Positions 55,883 to 64,000 of a stretch of 64,000 bases of DNA are shown here, in pieces. Positions within the stretch are counted from its first letter, which is position 1. Every line of letters starts with the position of its first letter. The notes under the pieces were generated by a model. It was not told the origin of the DNA. It made no database searches and saw nothing but the letters and a program-made list of their open reading frames with translations. The stretch spans positions 1,954,001-2,018,000 of the forward strand of contig JAPNXP010000016.1 in NCBI GenBank assembly GCA_028753945.1. The letters run 5' to 3'. Source of the DNA: Hexactinellida sp. DTS-2022 (lineage: Eukaryota > Porifera > Hexactinellida). A program made the translations under genes and the position numbers.

Positions 55883-56124
55883 CAGGGGGTTTTTTAAGGT
55901 TCAGACCTTGGTGCAACTCAGCGCGGCCTTGGTGTAACTCAAAACTGCAGAGGCCGCTGCCGACCCTTAATCGTGGTGTAATTCTACACTGCAGAGGCCG
56001 CTGCCGACCCTTAATCGTGGTGTAATTCTACACTGCAGAGGCCGCTGCCGACCCGAATCGTGGTGTAATTCCAAAAAATCTTGGTGCAAATTTTACACCA
56101 AGATCGGCCTTTAAAAAAACCCTG
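55883..56124. mobile_element. hAT-type element with internal tandem repeat
   Basis: 242 bp. Ends cagggggttttttaagg and cctttaaaaaaaccctg; 8-bp target duplication atataggg (55875-55882, 56125-56132). Internal units of about 54 bp (gcagaggccgctgccgaccc + ttaatcgtggtgtaattct) are repeated three times. Confidence 0.93.
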
Positions 56125-56172
56125 ATATAGGGATATGTGTAGTATTAGGAGAGATGGTAAAATAATTGAGTA

Positions 56173-56336
56173 CAGTAGAACCTTGTTAGTACGAACACCA
56201 GGAGACCGTCAAAATGCGTTCGCCTTATCCGGAATTCGTGTTAACCTCTGTATTTTGTATTGAAAAAGCTTTGAAGCTTGAGGGGGCTGAATAGTGGAAT
56301 TTCGTATTAACCGTGTTCGTACTAACGAGGTTATAC
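56173..56336. mobile_element. Pogo-like MITE (CAGTAGAACCTCG family), intergenic
   Basis: Left end cagtagaaccttgttagtac after TA; right end actaacgaggtta is truncated. The interior carries the family text (gaccgtcaaaatgcg, ggaattcgt). Confidence 0.8.
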
Positions 56337-56429
56337 ATATTTTCTTGTCTTTAATTAATAATTAGTGAACTAACTGCCTTGGTTAATATACTAGCAAGTA
56401 TGTCAAACTGGTAAACAGGATATCTATAA

Positions 56430-56830
56430 TTAGACCACCCTTCGGTCTCGGTCGCTTTGCGACGAATCGATGCTACACATCTCAAGTTAAAGGCCACTAT
56501 GCAGCCTTACTCCTCACTCTTTCTACCATGGGAAAGGGATATTATATACATCCCTTTCACTATTTGCCGTAGTTTTAACTTGTTTACCAATAATACCCGT
56601 GAAAGCTAACTTCTAGGCTGATTTTGAATTTTCATCAATTAATACAATCCGGACAAACAAACAAACACAAAAACATTCGAATTTTAATAATACAAGCCCT
56701 TCGGCCTCGGTCGCTTCGCAACGGAACACTCTCTCACAAATGCTGCCGTGAAGCGACCTTTGTTCGTTCGCGTTAGACACTACGTAGTACATTAACGGCC
56801 GCCTTTCGGCCTTCACCCACTTCAAAACAT
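56430..56830. repeat. Fragment of the 42168 foldback family
   Basis: Carries cttcggtctcggtcgctttg, catctcaagttaaaggccac, ctaacttctaggctgatttt, ttaatacaatccggacaaac and a second inverted cttcggcctcggtcgcttcg. These are the building blocks of the 42168-43588 element in a different order. Confidence 0.7.
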
Positions 56831-57121
56831 CACTAAATAATAAATAGATACCTAATGTTTTCAAATATATTTTGTCTAACAAATAAGAAATTTCCGTTCT
56901 ACATAAAATTAAACCACAATTGATATAGATAAAAGTGTCAAATAAGTTGGTATTTATATTCTGATTATGGTGGTGAATTTTAATGTACGATGCTATGATG
57001 GTTTATTTAAGTTTGTAAACATTTATGGGGTCCGAAATAAATGATTTCCGACTAAATTTCGAGACATAGTAAGTTAACATAGACATGGCTCTACACTAGT
57101 ATTAATCTCTGATTACAAGAG
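56831..57121. other. TRAX upstream region
   Basis: AT-rich leader and promoter candidate region. No distinct motif assigned. Confidence 0.35.
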
Positions 57122-58396
57122 ATGTCCAGGGAGAGCAAAGGCAAACGGAAGCGCGAGGATTTGGCGTCTGCTATGGCTAGATCTGTTACTTCTGAGTCGA
57201 ATCCTGACTCCTCTGTGATACAGTCCTTCCTTGGCTTCAGGACTGAGATGGATTCACATCAAGACAAGCATGAGAGGCTGTTTAAGATCAGCAGGGACAT
57301 TACAATCATCAGCAAAAGAATAATATTCAATCTGCACAGGACTGTGGGTGAGAGCCTATTATTATTATTATCCTATTCGACTCTCTTTAATAAGATTACA
57401 TGGATAATACGACGGTCCCTAGTGTTCAGTGTATCACACAGCCATTTCTAAATACGCTCCTAATCCTGGTCTGATCCAATTTATTTCGCCTAAATCACAA
57501 TTCAATGTTACGGTATCGGGGAAAATTCAAAATTTTCAAGCTCCTAATTAAAGTTTTCCACGCAAAAATCATTATCTAAAAGGAGCGTCTCGCGCTCCTG
57601 AATATTTCATCCCTTGCTTGTGTTCGTATTACAGTGGATGCCGGTTATAAGCACATCGTCGGGAACTGCACTTAATGTGCTTAACCGACATGTTCTTATA
57701 ACCGACATAAATTATACAGGGTATATGGCAACCGTTTTCCAACATAGTGTTCTTATATCCGATATGTTCTTATAACCGGTGTGCTTATATCCGACATCTA
57801 CTGTACTCGCTTTATGAGTTCGCGAATAGTAACACCTCTACTACTCACTAGGCAGTCCGGACAAGGAATCTATCCTCGCAGAGTGCCTAACCAAGTTCTC
57901 CTCCCTCTCTCCGCTCATCGGCTGCATACAGCTCGAGACGGAGGGGCTGGACCCACACCTCTACGCCAGGGCCTACACCAACGGGTACCAGGAGCTGGTG
58001 GAGGCGCTCAGCTTCTACCACTTCCTTCGCTTCTCTTCTCTCGTCAGCTTCCAGCACCTGGCGCCCTTCTTCAGAGGAACTCTCCTCGTGTTGGATTACG
58101 TACTGGGCGTGTTAGACCTGACAGGTGAGATCATGCGCGCCTGTATCGCCTCTGTCACAGCTGGGGACACAGACACACCACTCCGGGTGGCAGACTTCCT
58201 CTCTCAGATGGACTCACACCTCCAGCAGTTCCGCCCCTTCTCCCCGAAAGAGCTCTCCAGTAAGCTGAGAACGCTGAGTGCCAGTCTGCACAAGGTGGAG
58301 CGGGCCTGCTACAGCCTGCATCTGAGGGGCGGCGCTATCGCCCTCAGCGCTTTCGAGGACGAGGAGAGACCCGAGCAGGATACATACGAATATTAG
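57122..58396 (+). CDS. TSNAX: Translin-associated protein X (TRAX), 2 exons
   Basis: TRAX is the catalytic partner of translin in the C3PO endoribonuclease that helps remove passenger strands and process tRNA fragments. Exons 57122-57347 and 57852-58396 join in phase 1 to 256 aa (human 290). Exon 1 gives a basic N-terminus (KGKRKRED, nuclear localisation type), then DKHERLFKISRDITIISKRIIFNLHR, matching human [26 protein letters not shown]. Exon 2 has LVEALSFYHFL (EYVEAVSFQHF), VLDYVLGVLDLTGEIMRACI (YLLGVADLTGELMRMCI) and the acidic residues of the family's metal site. The C-terminus, after the KVERACYSLHLRG stretch, is acidic. The intron contains a pogo-like MITE. Confidence 0.94.
57632..57803. 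mobile_element. MITE (ccggttataag family), TRAX intron
   Basis: 172 bp; ends cagtggatgccggttataag and tatccgacatctactg with TA on both sides; internal gtcgggaactgcacttaatg. Best copy of this family; relatives at 15088 and 16856. Confidence 0.85.
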
Positions 58397-58825
58397 TATT
58401 AACACAGCTGTTATACGTATATACTATATAAGCACACGGAGTAGGGGGATTATCCGATTCACAACAATGTTATTTTCTATCCGATCATGCTGTATATGTA
58501 TTATAAAGACACCGTTTCTATTCTATTGGGTACAATTGCTCAATTATTATTATAAGACAGAGATTTAAAATATCTTAATTTATTCTCTATTGTACCATGT
58601 ATATGAGTACTACTTGCAGGTAGGATTATATGGGAATCTACGGTATATTGGATTAGGGTCAAAGTGATATTATTAATTAATTGCTAATTCCCTGGTCTCT
58701 CTATTGGAAGTCACTTTTTTCATGGTACACACTTGTAGGATTTGAGAAGCTATACTCTACATGCAGATAACATTAATATTCTCCTGTTTGCTAATTCCCA
58801 CAGTAGAATCTACAAACTTGTAATA
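58397..58825. other. TRAX 3' flank, AT-rich
   Basis: Nothing further recognised. Confidence 0.35.
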
Positions 58826-58827
58826 AG

Positions 58828-58936
58828 GCAACGATTCCCAACCTTTTAAAACCGTGGACCCCTAAAGGCAAATATTAGACATTCTGTAGATCCCCTCCAA
58901 TTGACCTTGTGGACCCCAGGTTGGGAACCACTGTAC
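58828..58936. repeat. hAT-type MITE (CAGTGGTTCCCAACC family)
   Basis: About 105 bp with inverted ends caacgattcccaacctttta and aggttgggaaccactg, and internal ggacccctaaa / gtggacccc. This terminus is widespread among animal hAT elements. No matching 8-bp flanks found. Confidence 0.65.
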
Positions 58937-59013
58937 CATTATACGAAGTGTAATAATACGAATGCGTTGCAGGCAAATGCTTTCTATTTGCTTACAAACT
59001 AGTATATACAGTA

Positions 59014-59188
59014 TAGTAGAACCTCATAGTACGAACACGGTTAATACGAAACTCAGGTTAATACGAATACTAATTTATCCCCTTTCTAAGCCTTTTCAAT
59101 ACAAATGACACCGGTTAATACGAATTCCGGATAAAAGGCGAACACATTTTAACAGTCCCCTTATATTCGTTCAACCGAGGTTCTACTC
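59014..59188. repeat. Pogo-like MITE (CAGTAGAACCTCG family), before ARPC3
   Basis: tagtagaacctcatagtacg to accgaggttctactc; about 30 bp upstream of the ARPC3 start codon. Confidence 0.75.
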
Positions 59189-59218
59189 TATCCCAATCCC
59201 ATTAGTATATAGCTCCCA

Positions 59219-59752
59219 ATGCCCGCTTACCACTCCAAGTTTAATGAGACAGGCGCTCGCTGTGTGGGCAACATGGCTCTGCTCCCGCTCAACACCTCCA
59301 TAAAGGGCCCCGCCCCCAGGGGGGATGGTCAAGAAGACATAATAGAAGAGACTATATACTTCTTCAAGGCAAACATATTCTTCAAGACGTACGAGATAAA
59401 GGGATCAGCTGATCGCGTGCTCATATACCTAACTCTCTACATAACTGAGTGCATAAAGAAACTAGCGAAGTGCGCAGATAAAAACGAAGGCAGCAAACAA
59501 ATGTATCAACTGGCTATTGCTTCGTTCGACATCCCTGGGGACCCAAAGTTCCCTCTTAACGCGATGTACACAAAGCCTAAGGACAAGGCAGAGACAGATC
59601 AGATGCGGGCGTACTTCCTACAGCTGAGACAGGAGACTGGGAATAGGGTGCTGGAGAAAGCGTTTGAGGGGTGCGATAAGCCGAGCAAGTGGTGGACATG
59701 TTTCGCGAAACGTAAGTTTATGGACAAGAGCCTGGCTTCTCCTGGGCAGTAG
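59219..59752 (+). CDS. ARPC3: Arp2/3 complex subunit 3
   Basis: The 21-kDa subunit of the Arp2/3 complex, which nucleates branched actin filaments. 177 aa against 178 in human, aligned end to end by memory: [10 protein letters not shown] (MPAYHSS), [95 protein letters not shown]. The start is fixed by MPAYHS. Single coding exon; a tatatag just before ctcccaATG could be the acceptor of a 5' UTR intron. Confidence 0.97.
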   Translation: MPAYHSKFNETGARCVGNMALLPLNTSIKGPAPRGDGQEDIIEETIYFFKANIFFKTYEIKGSADRVLIYLTLYITECIKKLAKCADKNEGSKQMYQLAIASFDIPGDPKFPLNAMYTKPKDKAETDQMRAYFLQLRQETGNRVLEKAFEGCDKPSKWWTCFAKRKFMDKSLASPGQ

Positions 59753-60117
59753 CAGTATGGTGTGTTTGTATAGAGACTTGTGTGTGTATTATACCATTTG
59801 TTTGGCTGAGTAGATAAATTATAAGTTATTTGGTGATCTAATTGGTAGAGAAGATTATTGGCTAGGATATTTACATTTATCATTAGGAGAGTTTTAGGCT
59901 TATATAATTATCTAGGCCAGTTTGGTTGAAAGCTACAGGGCACATATAGCACTATTGAGATATTTCGTTAATATAGTTTAACTTGGTTATAACATACTGG
60001 GTTAGTACATACTTCGGTTTACTACGTACTAATTTTCTAACCAAGTTTATAAAGCAGTATAACTAGTAACTACTATTCTATTAGACGTAATACACTTGAA
60101 TAATACAGTTTATTGTA
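59753..60117. other. ARPC3 3' flank with MITE remnant
   Basis: Includes an ataaccaagtt-family fragment around 59985-60060 (gttataacatactgggttag ... ctaaccaagtttataaagc). Confidence 0.5.
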
Positions 60118-60268
60118 TTATTCGAGTTTTTTCTAAATGATCGGTTTTAGGGGGTTTTTCTATTAATTCTAAATGTGTAAGAAATTTCAATTTTGTGTTT
60201 TTTCAATCGGATTTTTCTTACTGTATTTGCATGCAAAGAATTGGTTATAAAAAGCGGTTTCGACTACG
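60118..60268. repeat. MITE (ccggtttttc family), intergenic
   Basis: From ttctaaatgatcggttttag to ggttataaaaagcggtttcg, with internal aatgtgtaagaaatttc; relative of 52378-52523 and 14090-14209. Confidence 0.6.
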
Positions 60269-60330
60269 TACTTATTCCCATTCCCGAGTGGGCCGTTATA
60301 CCCGAGTACTCTGCATTCCATTAGCCCAGT

Positions 60331-60789
60331 ATGGCTGCTCCCGTTGAGTCCACTAGCGCTGAGCCTCCGCAACCCGATCCCTCCCTAACAACGCAACCGA
60401 CACACAACAATGCTAACATGTTCTTCAACCTGACTCAGCTGGGCCTGCTGGACCCCATAAAGTCCGTTCTGAAGCCAGACTCCCAATCCTCTCCCTCCTG
60501 TCTCGCGCACACGCTTTCCCCTAAGCCGCTGCCCGAGCACAATGGCTCCTACCGGAAGTACGTAGACATCATGCGTAAACACCAGCGTAATGCCAAGGGC
60601 CCCAATGACTTGTATATGCACACACTAACCAGCTCGCAGGAATACGGTAGGGTATTGGAGAACTCGCAGAGCGAGACGAGAGACGATTCCTGGATTAAGA
60701 ACCCAGGCAGGTTCTACCATAAGAATAGCCAGATGACCAGATTCGTAGATGACATGGCACTCACTAATAAGGACTTCAGTTTGTACTAA
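60331..60789 (+). CDS. Unrecognised protein, 152 aa
   Basis: I do not recognise this family with confidence. The first 30 residues are Pro/Ser/Thr-rich and probably disordered. Residues about 31-50 (MFFNLTQLGLLDPIKSVLKP) look structured. The second half contains YRKYVDIMRKHQRNAKGPNDLYMHTLTSSQEYG and ends GRFYHKNSQMTRFVDDMALTNKDFSLY. The T-S-S-x-x-Y-G motif and small Tyr/Pro-rich build recall ciliary microtubule-inner proteins, but this is only a resemblance. GC content and codon use are like the neighbouring real genes, and the ATG follows a clean leader, so I believe it is coding. Single exon. Confidence 0.7.
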   Translation: MAAPVESTSAEPPQPDPSLTTQPTHNNANMFFNLTQLGLLDPIKSVLKPDSQSSPSCLAHTLSPKPLPEHNGSYRKYVDIMRKHQRNAKGPNDLYMHTLTSSQEYGRVLENSQSETRDDSWIKNPGRFYHKNSQMTRFVDDMALTNKDFSLY

Positions 60790-61478
60790 CTTATCTCTCT
60801 AATTGTATTGTGATACTAATTGGTGGACTACAATATCATAACTATTCTATCTTATAATATTCATTGAGCGATTGTATGGATGGTAACTCACACCAGTGCA
60901 TAATCCATTATATCTATATATCCGTGGTAAATTAAAATGCAATCAAATCATCTCAAAGGTTACTAAAATGGATTGTTATACATTATCTACGCAATCTACA
61001 TAATCAATAAATGTATTTATACGTTATACATTATGTAGATTACAGTAGCCTGTAGGAATATCTTACACTGTAGCCTATACTCACAAGTAATCTTGATTAT
61101 TATAGGAACCACATACGATTCTAAGATATGGAATTAAACATAATAAGTCTCCATAATCTGCAATTCTGTACACGCAAATCAGTGAAATCACTGTATTACT
61201 TTTTAATCATTCCTTTATGCTGTATAATAAGCGAATAACAACTTTTAATCTGTTCAGTTTACTGCCACTTAATTGTTTTCATCCATTCTAACCATATACG
61301 TGAGTATAATTAATTACACTAACTAGTGGTTAACTTTAAAAAGCATCACTGCATTAAATTAGTAGAATCATATGGAATTGAATGCCAATTAATATTTCTA
61401 ACAAATATTTAATTAATTAAATATACAGCGTATAATAAGTGGTCAATAATATCCCAATTACATAATTCCAATTCACCA
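60790..61478. other. AT-rich intergenic
   Basis: No supported feature. A palindromic acattatgtagatta / tacacattatctacg-like repeat occurs around 60985-61045. Confidence 0.4.
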
Positions 61479-62720
61479 ATGTCTCTTACTGATTCCCCAA
61501 TTAACTATCGTAAGAGATTCCTTCCACACACGAATCTTAACGCAACACTCGATCCGTCCACCAATAGCACGGAATATGACGTCATTAAATGGAGCGATAT
61601 TCCCTTAGAAGAACTCTCTTTTGGGAAGTTCCTATTCCGGTCATCAGACGGCTACAATATATCTCTGCGCTATAGTGCGCTCACTGGCCTGTGTATTTGG
61701 GTGCACACTCACCAGTTAATGATATGCTATGTGTCCGTGCCTAATACCGGCATTAAAGCTGTTAATCTACAGATAAGTAGTAACGTGCCTGGGTCTCTCA
61801 CTTCAATGCATACCTCTCTGCTGCTAGAAGCTTGTCAGCCTCTCAACATTAGAGGGTCCCCCCACATGCCGTCTCACGTGCGTTACAGTCACAAACTGTT
61901 GCCGAACAAACGCTTTTATATCCTCAAAATACGCTCCGACCTCAAGTACACAGGGGATATACACAGGGTTCTGGTTGGGCTAAAAGATCCGTCTGTTGCC
62001 GCACAGAAAAACAGTCCTCTCTTCCAAGAGGGTCTCCCCTATTGGTCTGCTTATATCCCATCCTATGCCTACTCATTCCGCCTAAGGACTCTGATACAAC
62101 TAATTATTGCCGTCTATACGTACTTTAACATTATACTGGCTGTATGGCAGTTATACCGACATGTCGACCTCATTCACGATAGCATTCGTCCGTTCGTGGA
62201 ACTGTTTGATTATTACCTGCAGCACACAGCTGTACACATTAAAACTGTGTTTAATAATGTGGCACAATTTTGGTGGGACGTTTTCAAACCTATTCTGTTG
62301 CTGTATTATAACTATCAGGTGTTCGTGCGACTTTTCGCAATGTTCAAACCTCTGTTCATTCATTTAGACATTGCTTATTCGTGTTTTTCTTGCATCGGGA
62401 GGATTATACTGGGATTAATACATCCCATATGGTTTGTACTGTCACCTGTGTTACATGCCTTTGTCACGATTGGTAGTCAAGTAGTGAAACTAAAAATTCT
62501 ATTATTTCCTTTCAAAAGTGTGCTATCTTTCCTTTGGCAAACTCTACGTATATTCAACACGTATTCTCCCACAATTGAGATTGTTGTACGTAACTCTATG
62601 CGCTCTTTATTTGTTAATTCGATCAAAACTATATTTATGGGGATTTTCTATGCTTTTCAAAGGGTATGGCACTCATGGAGAGAAAAGACTGATCAGAAAA
62701 ATATTGCTAAAAAGCAATGA
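61479..62720 (+). CDS. Unrecognised multi-helix membrane protein, 413 aa
   Basis: I do not recognise the family. Residues 1-205 are soluble-looking (FGKFLFRSSDGYNISLRYSALTGLCIWV..., several predicted strands), with a lysine-rich LPNKRFYILKIRSDLKYTGDIHRVLVGLKDPS segment. Residues about 205-395 are strongly hydrophobic and aromatic, with at least four to six candidate membrane or amphipathic helices (LRTLIQLIIAVYTYFNIILAVWQLY; FWWDVFKPILLLYYNY; FVLSPVLHAFVTIGSQVV). A basic tail follows (WHSWREKTDQKNIAKKQ). The C-terminal KKQ might act as a weak ER-retrieval signal (inference). The long open frame in AT-rich DNA and the two-part architecture argue for a real gene. Single exon. Confidence 0.75.
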   Translation: MSLTDSPINYRKRFLPHTNLNATLDPSTNSTEYDVIKWSDIPLEELSFGKFLFRSSDGYNISLRYSALTGLCIWVHTHQLMICYVSVPNTGIKAVNLQISSNVPGSLTSMHTSLLLEACQPLNIRGSPHMPSHVRYSHKLLPNKRFYILKIRSDLKYTGDIHRVLVGLKDPSVAAQKNSPLFQEGLPYWSAYIPSYAYSFRLRTLIQLIIAVYTYFNIILAVWQLYRHVDLIHDSIRPFVELFDYYLQHTAVHIKTVFNNVAQFWWDVFKPILLLYYNYQVFVRLFAMFKPLFIHLDIAYSCFSCIGRIILGLIHPIWFVLSPVLHAFVTIGSQVVKLKILLFPFKSVLSFLWQTLRIFNTYSPTIEIVVRNSMRSLFVNSIKTIFMGIFYAFQRVWHSWREKTDQKNIAKKQ

Positions 62721-63102
62721 CATTATGTACTGTAGAACTGACAACGACATGAACATTTTGTATTTGTATATATTTTATGATTTACTGAACTGTTTGTAAC
62801 CTAATTTATCAGTTATTAAGTTCCAATCTTACTTTTTGCAATTAGTTATATTTTGAGAATCATTTAACTTTTATTGACAAATAGTTTAGCCATTCCTAAC
62901 CATTCACATGCCATCTTCAACGAAATGTGTTTTTGCTTTTAAACGAACTTTTAATTAGAGAACAAACTTAATACAATAATGTAATAAATTTATCAGTAAC
63001 AGTCAGAAATTCCGTTTGTGCGAATTTTTATTAATTAATTAATCAACAGTACTGTTAGAAGAAATGTGTAATAAGAGTTTTGAATTGTGAATTGTAACAC
63101 AG
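62721..63102. other. Convergent intergenic spacer
   Basis: AT-rich region between the convergent membrane-protein and EF-hand genes; presumably the two 3' UTRs. Confidence 0.4.
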
Positions 63103-63642
63103 TTAAAAAGTGCAAATCTCCTTTTTGTTGCAAACTTGATACGAGGAATTGGTGAAGAGAGTAATGTCATCTTCAATAGAGAGTATTTTTACGAACTCAA
63201 AGAAGTCTATCTGATTGTCTCCATTCATGTCTGCTTCGTCTATCATTTCCTCAATCACTTCGTCTGAGAAATTCTCTCCCAGACTCTGCATGACGGACCT
63301 CAGCTCTTGGGCAGAAATGTACCCATTCCCATCCTTGTCAAACAGCTGGAACATATCATAGATTGCTTTCCCTTCGTTAACTTTACGAACTTTCTCAACT
63401 ATTATCTGTATGAATTCGTTAAATTCCATCTCAGTTTCTCCTTCTAGCTCCAACTCTTCAGTTATTTTCCTTATCCCGCACTCCGTAGCGTCTAGGCCCA
63501 TCTCCATTAGAAACACTGTTATTTCCTCCACGCTTAGCGAGCCGAAAAGGTTCTCTTCGATCTGTTCTGAATTGATATCGCTAAAAGTTATATGTGACAT
63601 GCTGCTGAGTATTAATTTAATGGTTTGAGTGCTTAAACTCAA
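63103..63642 (-). CDS. EF-hand protein, calmodulin/troponin C-like, 179 aa
   Basis: Small calcium sensor. Two canonical EF-hand loops in the C-terminal lobe: [12 protein letters not shown] (about residues 100-111) and [12 protein letters not shown] (about 138-149), with acidic positions 1, 3, 5 and 12 filled. The N-terminal lobe keeps the helices ([29 protein letters not shown]), but its loops lack a canonical loop, so only two calcium sites are expected. The linker is like calmodulin's ([16 protein letters not shown]; calmodulin has EEEIREAFRVFDKDG). The start may be the ATG at 63642 or the in-frame one at 63600 ([16 protein letters not shown]), which fits the calmodulin length better. The C-terminal extension of about 25 residues is unique. 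Confidence 0.88.
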   Translation of the reverse strand: MSLSTQTIKLILSSMSHITFSDINSEQIEENLFGSLSVEEITVFLMEMGLDATECGIRKITEELELEGETEMEFNEFIQIIVEKVRKVNEGKAIYDMFQLFDKDGNGYISAQELRSVMQSLGENFSDEVIEEMIDEADMNGDNQIDFFEFVKILSIEDDITLFTNSSYQVCNKKEICTF

Positions 63643-64000
63643 GTTGTTCTGGATCGCTTTTATACTTTTGGTGGCTAGTATTCTTATAGCGCTCCTTGCA
63701 TTATATTGAAACTACCTGCACACTTTGTCCAGCTATGAACTTTTTGTATCAGCTAACTCCCATTTCAATTACTTTCTGTAATTATATCTTGAAAGTCAAC
63801 TTCTTACTTATTAAAATAAGTAATTTGCTTTATTTCTGCTGCCTTTCCTAACAGTCTACAAATACTTTGTATAATAGGTGATTTCTCCCTAGCGTGTGTA
63901 AGATGCATTAACGTATGACTTACGAATTATACGTAGGAAACTGATAATTAAGCTACTTCTTTAGAATGTGGGAATTTAATGCATGATGGGTGAGAAATAA
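63643..64000. other. Upstream region of the EF-hand gene
   Basis: AT-rich; no gene seen up to the window edge. Confidence 0.35.

Overview
This is nuclear DNA from an animal, with no prokaryotic features. The evidence is spliceosomal introns with GT-AG (and two inferred GC-AG) borders, an intron-containing tRNA-Ile, and animal gene families: AIDA, LRRK-type Roco kinase, PGAP1, TRAX, ARPC3, condensin II NCAPG2, cyclin L, an ACOT11/12 thioesterase and a selenoprotein U. The small AT-rich introns, short intergenic spacers and very heavy load of short terminal-inverted-repeat elements would suit a compact non-bilaterian genome such as a sponge. That placement is inference and I cannot fix the species.

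Layout. 1-1180: 3' part of a cyclin L gene, cut by the window edge. 1254-4000: transposon-rich stretch with a tRNA-Ile(UAU) and a broken NHL-repeat gene fragment split by a hAT-type element. 4011-13077: a local family of LRAT-fold genes on the minus strand (4011-4415, 5164-5709, and a frameshifted copy at 8892-9502), a chimeric duplicated fragment (6785-7130) and an intact NHL-repeat gene (11932-13077). 13448-17610: five-exon acyl-CoA thioesterase (two HotDog domains plus START). 17822-18616: a fourth LRAT-fold gene. 20866-26829: NCAPG2, UQCRC2 and a selenoprotein U gene whose UGA is read as Sec, with a SECIS hairpin just after the stop. 27806-37403: an 8.6-kb single-exon LRRK-like gene and a metaxin-2-like gene. 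37668-45200: mostly repeats, a frameshifted MFS sugar-transporter-like gene, a large foldback element and a small membrane-protein gene. 45211-47601: PGAP1. 47815-58396: three multi-exon plus-strand genes, AIDA (10 exons), a PP1 catalytic subunit (8 exons) and TRAX (2 exons). 59219-63642: ARPC3, two proteins I do not recognise, and an EF-hand protein.

Most named genes are housekeeping genes with no operon-like logic. The one clear local theme is tandem and dispersed duplication of LRAT-fold and NHL genes. All LRAT copies begin M-G-x-S and carry an N-myristoylation-type motif, so they are probably membrane-anchored thiol acyltransferase or phospholipase-like enzymes. The introns are largely built from short pogo/Tigger-like elements with TA target duplications, and at least six different hAT-type elements keep readable 8-bp target duplications.

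The most notable finding is the selenoprotein U gene at 26299-26829, where a standard gene caller would stop at, or start after, the UGA. Exon borders of the spliced genes were worked out by hand from reading frame, splice consensus and remembered family sequences; no alignment was run.
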